A stretch of 41,445 nt of DNA from Gemmatimonadota bacterium (GTDB lineage Bacteria > Gemmatimonadota > Gemmatimonadetes > Longimicrobiales > Longimicrobiaceae), in contig SKRI01000005.1 in NCBI GenBank assembly GCA_007118565.1, positions 1 through 41,445 of the forward strand. The letters run 5' to 3'. Both the position numbers and the translations under genes were made by a program. Positions 35,393-41,445 of the stretch are shown here, piece by piece. The first letter of the stretch is position 1. Each line of letters begins with the position of its first letter. The notes under the pieces were generated by a model. It had not been told where the DNA came from. It worked only from the letters and a program-made list of their open reading frames with translations, and ran no database searches.

Positions 35393-36396
35393 TCCTCTGC
35401 CTTCGGCTCCCTGGTCATCAGGTTGACGACAGCCTCCGCCGCGCGCCTTCCCTCGAAGAGAACTGCATGGACCTCCTCCACGATGGGCATCTCCACCCCG
35501 GTCTTGCCTGCCAGAGCATACGCCGATTTCGTGGTGCGCACGCCTTCGGCGACCATGGTCATCTGCGCCAGGATGTCCTCGAGCGAACGGCCGCGCCCCA
35601 GCTCCACTCCCACCGACCGGTTGCGGCTGAGCCCCCCCGTGCAGGTCAGGATCAGATCGCCGACGCCGGCGAGCCCGGCGAAGGTCTCGGGAGCGGCGCC
35701 GAGCGCAACGCCGAGCCGCGTCATCTCCGCCAGCCCGCGGGTGATGAGCGCGGCCCGCGTGTTGTGTCCCAGCTCGAGACCGTCCACGACCCCGCACGCG
35801 ATGGCCATCACGTTTTTGAGGGCACCTCCCAACTCCACGCCATGGACGTCCGTGTTCGTGTAGACACGGAAGTAGTCGGTCTGAAAGACGTCCTGGACGC
35901 GCCGGGCCACGGTTTCGGAGCGGGAGGCGACGGCCACCGCCGTCGGCCGCTCGCGCCCGACCTCGAGCGCGAAGCTCGGGCCGGAGAGAAAAGCAGCCTT
36001 CTCGGCGATGTGCTCCGGCAGAACCTCCTCGAACACCTCCGCCATGGTCATGAGCGAGTCGACCTCGATCCCCTTGGAGGCGCTCACCAGGACCGCCTCG
36101 TCGGAGACGTGCGGCGCGGCCTCGGTCATGACATGCCGCGTGACGTGGGAGGGGCTCACCGAGAGGATCACGCCGGCGCCGCTCACCGCCTCACCCAGAT
36201 CGGAGGTGGCTTCGAGACGACGGTCGAGATCGACCTCCGTGAGGTACCGGGTGTTCCGATGCTCCCGGTTGATGGCGTCGGCGACCTCACTCTCGTACGA
36301 CCAGACCGTAGTCTGGTGACCCTTCTTCGCGAGAAGGTTCGCGAGCGCGGTCCCCCAGCTGCCCGCCCCGACGACTGCTATGCGTTCACCCGTCAT
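35383..36396 (-). CDS. gpsA: Glycerol-3-phosphate dehydrogenase [NAD(P)+]
   Basis: A 337-aa cytoplasmic enzyme making sn-glycerol-3-phosphate from dihydroxyacetone phosphate, the backbone used by PlsY. The Rossmann motif is VVGAGSWGTALANLLAKKG. The catalytic Lys lies in VELGGALKNVMAIACG. Other matches are SASKGIE, FLSGPSFALEVG and FAGLAGVGDLILTCTGGLSRNRSVG. The start is the ATG at 36396, or a GTG two codons earlier (36402); both overlap the end of plsY by 11-17 nt. CAGGGA serves as the Shine-Dalgarno. Confidence 0.97.
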   Translation of the reverse strand: MTGERIAVVGAGSWGTALANLLAKKGHQTTVWSYESEVADAINREHRNTRYLTEVDLDRRLEATSDLGEAVSGAGVILSVSPSHVTRHVMTEAAPHVSDEAVLVSASKGIEVDSLMTMAEVFEEVLPEHIAEKAAFLSGPSFALEVGRERPTAVAVASRSETVARRVQDVFQTDYFRVYTNTDVHGVELGGALKNVMAIACGVVDGLELGHNTRAALITRGLAEMTRLGVALGAAPETFAGLAGVGDLILTCTGGLSRNRSVGVELGRGRSLEDILAQMTMVAEGVRTTKSAYALAGKTGVEMPIVEEVHAVLFEGRRAAEAVVNLMTREPKAEEWA

Positions 36397-37033
36397 CGTC
36401 ACCCATTCCCTGCTTCACGTTCTCGACTTTAGGCCCGTCCGGCGATCTGCGGCGTCCGATCCTCGGCTCCACTCCCCGAAGGATTCGGCCGATGTTCGCC
36501 CGGTGCGCCACGACCACGAAGAGGGAGACGGCGCAGCCCAGCACCACGACCGGCACGCGGGTCTCCGTGGTGAGGAGCGCCGCGGCCAGTGTCAGCGCGG
36601 CGGTAATCGAGGCCAGCGACACGGTCCGCCACACCGCAAGCGCCCCGAGCCAAGCCAGGAGCGCCACCCCCACCGCCGTGGGGGAAAGGGCAAGGAATAC
36701 GCCGGCCGCCGTGGCAACCCCCTTGCCACCGCGAAAGCCGAGATACACCGGGAAGATGTGGCCCACGATCGCAGCGGCGCCGTAGGCGAGCGTCCACCCC
36801 CAAGGCGCTCCGTCCCACAGTCCGAAGAGGAAGACCGGGATGAACCCCTTGACCAGGTCGAACAGGAGGACCGGAACCGCGATCCCCGCTCCGAGGACGC
36901 GGAAGGTGTTGGTGGCGCCGAGATTTCCACTCCCGTGCTCGCGAAGGTCGATGCCCCGCGCCCGTCCCGCCAGGTACGCGCTCGGTAGCGCCCCGATCAG
37001 ATAGCTCGCCACCAGGAAGAGCGCGGGGCTCAT
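36386..37033 (-). CDS. plsY: Acyl-phosphate:glycerol-3-phosphate acyltransferase
   Basis: A 215-aa membrane protein carrying out the first acylation of phospholipid synthesis with acyl-phosphate as donor. The three conserved loops are visible: LREHGSGNLGATNTFRVLG, FPVYLGFRGGKGVATAAGV, and VVAHRANIGRILRG, with DLVKGFIPV between. The C-terminal ~20 residues are a polar tail. It starts with a 4-nt overlap (ATGA) on der and ends inside the start of gpsA, so substrate supply and use are encoded side by side. Confidence 0.96.
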   Translation of the reverse strand: MSPALFLVASYLIGALPSAYLAGRARGIDLREHGSGNLGATNTFRVLGAGIAVPVLLFDLVKGFIPVFLFGLWDGAPWGWTLAYGAAAIVGHIFPVYLGFRGGKGVATAAGVFLALSPTAVGVALLAWLGALAVWRTVSLASITAALTLAAALLTTETRVPVVVLGCAVSLFVVVAHRANIGRILRGVEPRIGRRRSPDGPKVENVKQGMGDDDG

Positions 37034-38358
37034 TCCTCGCCGCGGCGGTGCCGAAGGCGGATCCGAAGGGGAACGCCGCGGAACGTCCAGGCGCGACGGA
37101 AGCCGTTGTGGAGGTAGCGCTGGTAGGCATCCGTCACCGCCTCCGGGAGATTCGACCAGAGGACGAACTCAGGCGGGCTATTCGCCACCTGCGTCCCGTA
37201 GTAGAAGCGGACCTCGCGTCCTCCGGAGTGGGGAGGCCGCACCCGCCTCACCAGGTCACCCAGCACCTCGTTCACCTCGTGCGTGGGAATGCGGCGCGCC
37301 CGCTCCTCCGCGACCTCGAGGATCAGGGGAAGCACGTTCCGCACGCGCTGGCCCGAGAGCGCGCTGGTGAAGAGCACCGGCACCCACTGGAAGAAGGGGA
37401 CGCGGTCGCTCAGCGACTTCTCGAAGCGGGGGGCGGTCATCGTCTCCTTCTCCACCAGGTCCCACTTGTTCGCCACCACGATGAGGCCACACCCCGCCTT
37501 CCACGCCCGCTCCGCGATCCGGATGTCCTGGTGGTGCATCGGCTCGGTCGCGTCCATGAGGAGGACGCAGACGTCGGCGCGCTCGATGGCGTCCTCCGTT
37601 CGGAGGGCGCTGTAATACTCGACCCGCTCGTCGATGCGGGCCTGCCGCCGCAGACCGGCGGTGTCCACGAAGACCATCTCCCGGCCGTGGTATCGGAACG
37701 GGGTGTCGATCGAATCCCGGGTGGTACCGGCGGTCTCGGAGACGACCAGTCGGTCCTCTCCCAGAAGGCGGTTCACGAAGCTCGACTTCCCCACATTGGG
37801 CTTGCCGATCACGGCCACGCGAAGGGTATCGTCACCCTCCTCGTCGGGAGGCGATTCAGGGAGATGGTCCACGATGGCGTCGAGCACGTCTCCGCTTCCC
37901 TTCCCGCTCGCGCTGCTAACTGGAAAGGGCTCGCCGAGACCCATCTCCCAGAACTCGTGATGCCCGGTCGCAGCGTCGCTCCCCAGGTTGTCGATCTTGT
38001 TGACCAATAGGACCGTCGGCCGCCCGGAGCGGCGTAGCCGCTGGGCGATGCGGTAGTCGAGCGGGTGCGGCCCCGCCTTGCCGTCCACCATCTGGACGAC
38101 GACGTCGGCCTCCTCGATGGCGGTCTCCACCTGCGTGCGGATGAGCCGGTCCATCGGCTCGTCCGACCCCTCCACCATTCCGCCGGTGTCGACCACGTAG
38201 AAGGCGCGCCCCTGCCACTCCGCGCGGGAGAAGTTCCGGTCGCGCGTAACGCCGGGGCGGTCCTCCACGATCGCGATCCGTTTTCCGAGGACGCGATTGA
38301 AGAACGTCGATTTGCCGACATTGGGACGCCCCACCACTGCGACGACGGGTAGCTTCAC
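37030..38358 (-). CDS. der: Ribosome biogenesis GTPase Der (EngA)
   Basis: A 442-aa double GTPase required for 50S subunit assembly. G domain 1: [17 protein letters not shown] and NKID. G domain 2: [21 protein letters not shown] and NKWD. A KH-like domain (about 355-440, ending [14 protein letters not shown]) binds rRNA. The linker between the domains is acidic ([11 protein letters not shown]). It heads the der-plsY-gpsA-merR run. A hairpin-prone stretch (38383-38411, GTCGGGC...GCCCGAC) lies just upstream, between it and the zinc-finger gene, and may attenuate readthrough. Confidence 0.97.
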   Translation of the reverse strand: MKLPVVAVVGRPNVGKSTFFNRVLGKRIAIVEDRPGVTRDRNFSRAEWQGRAFYVVDTGGMVEGSDEPMDRLIRTQVETAIEEADVVVQMVDGKAGPHPLDYRIAQRLRRSGRPTVLLVNKIDNLGSDAATGHHEFWEMGLGEPFPVSSASGKGSGDVLDAIVDHLPESPPDEEGDDTLRVAVIGKPNVGKSSFVNRLLGEDRLVVSETAGTTRDSIDTPFRYHGREMVFVDTAGLRRQARIDERVEYYSALRTEDAIERADVCVLLMDATEPMHHQDIRIAERAWKAGCGLIVVANKWDLVEKETMTAPRFEKSLSDRVPFFQWVPVLFTSALSGQRVRNVLPLILEVAEERARRIPTHEVNEVLGDLVRRVRPPHSGGREVRFYYGTQVANSPPEFVLWSNLPEAVTDAYQRYLHNGFRRAWTFRGVPLRIRLRHRRGEE

Positions 38359-38436
38359 GATCTGGGAATGACTGGAGATGAGGTCGGGCGGAGCCGCCCG
38401 GGCAGCCCGACAATATCCCGCTTCAGCAGCCGGACG

Positions 38437-38970
38437 TCAAACCGGGGAACCTGGCTCCGGCAGCTCTCCGCACCACTCGCACTCCCGCGATCCCGGCGGC
38501 AGGAGCTCATCGCAGAGGGGACACCGGGCGGTTCCCGAGCTTCCCGGATCGACGTGGCCCAGCACCTCCCGCGCCCGCAGGAAGTGGGACGCCGGAACCA
38601 GGACGCGAATCACCGCGAGCTCGCCGTGCGTGACGACGTACAGGTGGTCCTTCTGGGAGAAGACGTGCGCGGGTATTCCCTCGGCGGACAGCCTGGTTTG
38701 GACGACGCCGGCATCGAACTCGTCTCCCGCGCCGTGAACCTGGGTCCACCCCTCGATCATCGGAATCTCGCTGTGCTCGCGACACCGGCTATATCCGCGG
38801 CTCGCCCGGTCACACGCAGCGCAAAGGGGGATCCGGCAGACAACGCACCGCGCCCGCGCGGTCCGCTCCGGGTGCCTGTTACAGGCCCGCGTCTCCGTGA
38901 GCAGACCGCATACGGAGCATGCGTCGGCTTCGTTGAGGCGGGAGCCGCACCGACTGCAACGGTTCGGAAT
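38437..38970 (-). CDS. Zinc-ribbon/B-box/DUF2007 protein, apparent AUU start
   Basis: About 177 aa when read from the ATT at 38970. The first conventional start in this frame is the ATG at 38760 (107-aa product). The 70 codons before that ATG are open and encode clear zinc modules: CSRC...CSVC (residues 5-21), then a B-box-like array C-x2-H...CVVC...CAAC...CREH (about 30-66). An in-frame TGA lies only one codon upstream of the ATT, and GAGG with 6-nt spacing precedes it. No ATG, GTG or TTG occurs between, so AUU initiation, as known for infC, is the best explanation. After residue 71 comes a DUF2007-like domain (DAGVVQTRLSAEGIPAHVF, VLVPASHFLRAREVL), then a last CPLC...CEWC ribbon. Probably a protein-interaction or regulatory factor; the function is unknown. 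Confidence 0.72.
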   Translation of the reverse strand: MPNRCSRCGSRLNEADACSVCGLLTETRACNRHPERTARARCVVCRIPLCAACDRASRGYSRCREHSEIPMIEGWTQVHGAGDEFDAGVVQTRLSAEGIPAHVFSQKDHLYVVTHGELAVIRVLVPASHFLRAREVLGHVDPGSSGTARCPLCDELLPPGSRECEWCGELPEPGSPV

Positions 38971-39008
38971 ACGTCACCTCGTCTGATTTATGGATCTGGC
39001 AGAGACGA

Positions 39009-39042
39009 AACGGGGGGCGGCCCGCTCGGACCGCCCCCCGTT
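39009..39042 (-). terminator. Terminator after the TPR lipoprotein gene
   Basis: A perfect 12-bp stem (AACGGGGGGCGG with its complement) and a 10-nt loop, 24 nt after the stop on the minus strand, followed by TCGTCTC. It separates the TPR gene from the zinc-finger gene. Confidence 0.7.
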
Positions 39043-39065
39043 GCTAGTGCACGACTGCGGGAGGG

Positions 39066-40475
39066 CTACAGGACCTCGTAGCGATACCCGGTGGCCCGCT
39101 CCGTGGTGGGCATGCTCACCTGCAGGTTTGTGGTCTCACCCTCGGCCGGGGCGTTCACCGTAACGGTCTCCGTGCCGAGCTGGCCGGACTCGCCGTAGAA
39201 GGTGAAGCGCAGCTGGATGGGCGTCCCCGCCGAGGCCGCGTTCCCCTCGACGATGCCCTGTACCTGGGCGATGTCCTGCGTGGCGTCGAGCTGTATGTTG
39301 TCCACCGCGACGGGCAGCTCCTCAGCCCGTTCCGCCCACACCAGCGCGCGATCGGTCTGTCCGAGATCACGGTACGATCCAACGATCAGCAGGTGGACGT
39401 GGCGGTTGAGCGGATCCAGCTCGAGCGTCTGCTCTCCGACCGGAATCAGCTCCTCCCACGCTTCCTCGGCGAATAGCGCATTGGTCCGGAAGTACCAGGC
39501 GTCCCGGTTGTTCGGGGCCATCTCAGTGACGCGCTCGAAGGCGCGGGCGGCCCGCGCGAACTGATCCGACTGGTACAGCCCCACACCTGCCTCGAAGAGC
39601 GCATGCGGCTCCACGCCCGGCGCCTCGAGAAGCTCCTCGTAGATCTCGAGCGCCTCGGCGTCACGACCCATCTGGCCGAGAATCAGAGCGAGCGTGGTCC
39701 GCGCCTGGACGTCGTCCGGGTCGCGCTCCACATGCTCCCGGTAGATCTGCTCCGCCTCCTCGTACTGGCCGGTCCGGGCCAGCAGCTGACCGAGCGTCTG
39801 GAGGGCCTGGTCACGGGATGCCTGCCGCTCCTCGATCTCCTCCTCTTCGAGATCCCGGATCATCGGGCGCTCGACGGACGCGACGGCCTCGCGGAACATC
39901 TCGATGGCCCGCTCGTCCTGACCATCCTGGGCGTAGATGAACCCGAGGTTGGCGAATGCCTGCGGGTGCCTGTCGAAGATTGTGGCCGCCCCTTCCCAGA
40001 GCTCACGCGCCCGCTCGATGTCACCGGCGTTGTATGCCTCGATACCCTGGTTCAGCGCCTGCACCCAGGCCATCTCCCGGGCCGGCTCGATCTCGAGCTC
40101 GTAGGCCGGGTAAAGCTCCTGGGCGCGATCCCACACCCGGTCCGCCTCCTCGTACTCGTCGACCCCGACGTGGCCGATGCCGGCGAGCCAGTAGCCCTGC
40201 GGGTTCTCCGGATCATCCTCCACCGCCTCCAGGGCGGCGTTGAGACCCCGACGGTAGAGGTCGCGAGCCTCCTGGCCCTCGGCCGCCTCGGCCTGGGCAA
40301 GGAAGAGGGTGGCCGTCGTCGTCTCCGCGGTCTCGCGCGGAGTCACGCCTTCGGGGTACGGCTCACCGGTGATCGGCGAGACATCCGGGACCCGCTCCAT
40401 GGCAGGTCCGCAGGCCGCCACGAGCACGGCGAGAACCGCGAGAGAGGCCATCTGAGAACGAACGTTCATTGTCAT
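39066..40475 (-). CDS. TPR-repeat lipoprotein
   Basis: A 469-aa protein with a lipobox VAAC (C22) and then about ten tetratricopeptide-like units from residue 70 to 400, for example NPQGYWLAGIGHVGVDEYEEADRVWDRA, HPQAFANLGFIYAQDGQDERAIEMFREA, TLGQLLARTGQYEEAEQIYREHVERDPDD and DAWYFRTNALFAEEAWEELIPVGEQTLELDP. The last ~65 residues are a beta-rich module (IQLRFTFYGESGQLGTETVTVNAP). It is probably a periplasmic scaffold in envelope assembly. AGGAAAG supports the ATG at 40475. A hairpin separates it from larC, and a strong terminator ends it. Confidence 0.88.
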   Translation of the reverse strand: MTMNVRSQMASLAVLAVLVAACGPAMERVPDVSPITGEPYPEGVTPRETAETTTATLFLAQAEAAEGQEARDLYRRGLNAALEAVEDDPENPQGYWLAGIGHVGVDEYEEADRVWDRAQELYPAYELEIEPAREMAWVQALNQGIEAYNAGDIERARELWEGAATIFDRHPQAFANLGFIYAQDGQDERAIEMFREAVASVERPMIRDLEEEEIEERQASRDQALQTLGQLLARTGQYEEAEQIYREHVERDPDDVQARTTLALILGQMGRDAEALEIYEELLEAPGVEPHALFEAGVGLYQSDQFARAARAFERVTEMAPNNRDAWYFRTNALFAEEAWEELIPVGEQTLELDPLNRHVHLLIVGSYRDLGQTDRALVWAERAEELPVAVDNIQLDATQDIAQVQGIVEGNAASAGTPIQLRFTFYGESGQLGTETVTVNAPAEGETTNLQVSMPTTERATGYRYEVL

Positions 40476-40496
40476 CGTCTTTCCTGTGAAAAGGAC

Positions 40497-40522
40497 CGCT
40501 GCCCCCTACCCTGGCGGCAGCG
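40497..40522 (-). terminator. Possible terminator or leader hairpin between larC and the TPR gene
   Basis: A 7-bp stem CGCTGCC/GGCAGCG with a 12-nt loop, followed on the minus strand by GTCCTTTT, 24 nt after the larC stop. It lies directly before the TPR ribosome-binding site, so it could also be a leader structure. Confidence 0.4.
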
Positions 40523-40545
40523 CCGAAAATCTATGCCGAAAGCGA

Positions 40546-41445
40546 TCAACGATCGCGAAGTTCGGCCAGGACCGCCGCGTGCACCTGTAGCGGCGGCAGG
40601 TCGAGCGCGCGTGCAGCACGCAGCACATCGTCGAACTCCGGCTTGGCGCGCTCTCCTCCGTCCGGAAGCGCGGACCGCTTGACGCGGATACGCTGCCCCC
40701 GCCACTCCACCGTGTCGATGCGCCGGTCGAGCACCTCCCGTCCGGCAGTCCAACTGCGCAGGCCGATGGTGGTGCTCGAGGCGAGGAGGCACCCTGAGAC
40801 CGCTGCCTCGTTTCCGGGCGCGGTCAGCGCCTCGATGCGGATCCCGGGGCGTCCCTTCTTCATGACGATCGGAACCGCCACCGCATCCAGCGCACCCGCC
40901 TTTCGCAGATCCTCCAGCAGCGGAGGCACGTACTCCGGCGACATATCGTCGAGATCGGCCTGCACGATCCGCACCTCTTCCACCTGGCCACCATCCTCGC
41001 GAATGGCGATCAGGCGGAGGCAGTTGGGACGATCCTCGTGCTCCCGCGTTCCCGCCCCGAAGCCGGTGGCCTCCGGGACGAACCGCTCGGGCGGAGCCGC
41101 TCCTCCCGTCAGCGACGCGATCAATGATGCGCCGGTGGGGGTCGTACACTCCTTGTCGAACGGAGGATCCGTGACCGGTACCCCCTCGAGGATCTTGAGG
41201 ACCGCGGGTGGGGGGATGGGGAAGTTGCCGTGCGCCATCCGGCCCCACCCCCGGCCGAGCGCCACCGGTCGGGTATAGAATCGCTCGAAGCCCATCTCCC
41301 GGCATCCGGCGACGGCACCGAGCACGTCCACGATGGCGTCGAGCGCCCCCACCTCGTGGAAGTGCACCGCCTCCACCGAGGTGCCGTGGACCTCGGCCTC
41401 CGCCTCGGCCAGGAGCGTGAAGGCCGCGACCGCGGACTCCCGAAC
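40546..41445 (-). CDS. larC: Nickel-pincer cofactor biosynthesis protein LarC, 5' end missing
   Basis: 300 codons of the C-terminal part; the N-terminus lies beyond base 41445. LarC (formerly DUF111) inserts nickel into the pyridinium dithiocarboxylate pincer cofactor using CTP. The fragment begins in the conserved FTLLAEAEAEVHGTSVEAVHFHEVGALDAIVDVLG block with its His-rich motif. It continues with TTPTGASLIASL, VQADLDDMSPEYVPPLLEDL and MKKGRPG, and ends in a typical C-terminal domain. A GTG at 41376 would give a shorter product, but family residues continue upstream of it, so the real start is outside. No larA, larB or larE is in view. Confidence 0.93.
   Translation of the reverse strand, partial: VRESAVAAFTLLAEAEAEVHGTSVEAVHFHEVGALDAIVDVLGAVAGCREMGFERFYTRPVALGRGWGRMAHGNFPIPPPAVLKILEGVPVTDPPFDKECTTPTGASLIASLTGGAAPPERFVPEATGFGAGTREHEDRPNCLRLIAIREDGGQVEEVRIVQADLDDMSPEYVPPLLEDLRKAGALDAVAVPIVMKKGRPGIRIEALTAPGNEAAVSGCLLASSTTIGLRSWTAGREVLDRRIDTVEWRGQRIRVKRSALPDGGERAKPEFDDVLRAARALDLPPLQVHAAVLAELRDR

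Noticed and set aside
38383-38411. Terminator between the zinc-finger gene and der
   Set aside because: The hairpin-forming GC-rich stretch is not followed by any U tract and several alternative foldings compete, so it is only mentioned with der.

Overview
The window is about 41 kb of GC-rich, gene-dense chromosomal DNA from a Gram-negative-type bacterium. It encodes several lipobox proteins, a TolC/adaptor/RND efflux system and outer-envelope enzymes. The gene mix suggests a member of Gemmatimonadota or a close relative: paired WYL regulators with DUF4236, GbsR-type control of an RND pump, a zinc-type glucose dehydrogenase, an orphan GroES, and the der-plsY-gpsA-merR-surE-pcm-DUF368 block. 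This placement rests on gene content alone, because there is no rRNA or other decisive marker. I see no insertion sequence, prophage, CRISPR array or rRNA. The single RNA gene is tRNA-Arg(CCU).

Layout. Bases 1-3.7 kb (minus): the start of a secreted protein, then an operon of two WYL regulators and a DUF4236 protein. Bases 3.9-8.9 kb (plus): a lytic transglycosylase, a cupredoxin-multicopper oxidase lipoprotein, an orphan secreted protein and pgi. Bases 9.0-10.7 kb (minus): a frameshifted CatE-like ring-cleavage dioxygenase gene and a DedA protein. Bases 10.8-17.2 kb (plus): a GbsR-TolC-adaptor-RND operon ending in a translationally coupled 56-codon ORF. Bases 17.3-20.2 kb (plus): an L,D-transpeptidase and a membrane Ser/Thr kinase. 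Bases 20.2-28.5 kb (minus): thiL-plsC-lipoprotein, acnA, and a glucose dehydrogenase-aldehyde dehydrogenase pair. Bases 28.6-29.3 kb (plus): an orphan GroES with a small partner. Bases 29.3-41.4 kb (minus): a housekeeping run with lgt, TPR proteins, the tRNA, an M23 peptidase, an acidic repeat protein, DUF368, pcm, surE, a MerR regulator, gpsA, plsY, der, a zinc-finger/DUF2007 protein, a TPR lipoprotein and the 3' part of larC.

Many genes serve the envelope: phospholipid synthesis (plsC, plsY, gpsA), lipoprotein maturation (lgt) with at least six lipobox products, peptidoglycan remodelling (SLT, L,D-transpeptidase, M23), and two membrane proteins (DedA and DUF368) from families linked to undecaprenyl-phosphate recycling. 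Carbon metabolism is represented by pgi, acnA and the glucose/aldehyde dehydrogenase pair. Minus-strand blocks are tightly packed, with 4-10 nt start/stop overlaps implying translational coupling.

The least ordinary items are these: an RND pump whose canonical proton-relay residues are all replaced; the coupled small ORF behind it; a palindromic operator lying across the -35 of the GbsR promoter; a zinc-ribbon/B-box/DUF2007 protein that appears to start at AUU; the WYL-WYL-DUF4236 operon; the cupredoxin-oxidase fusion; and an aconitase with a C-terminal [11 protein letters not shown] tail.
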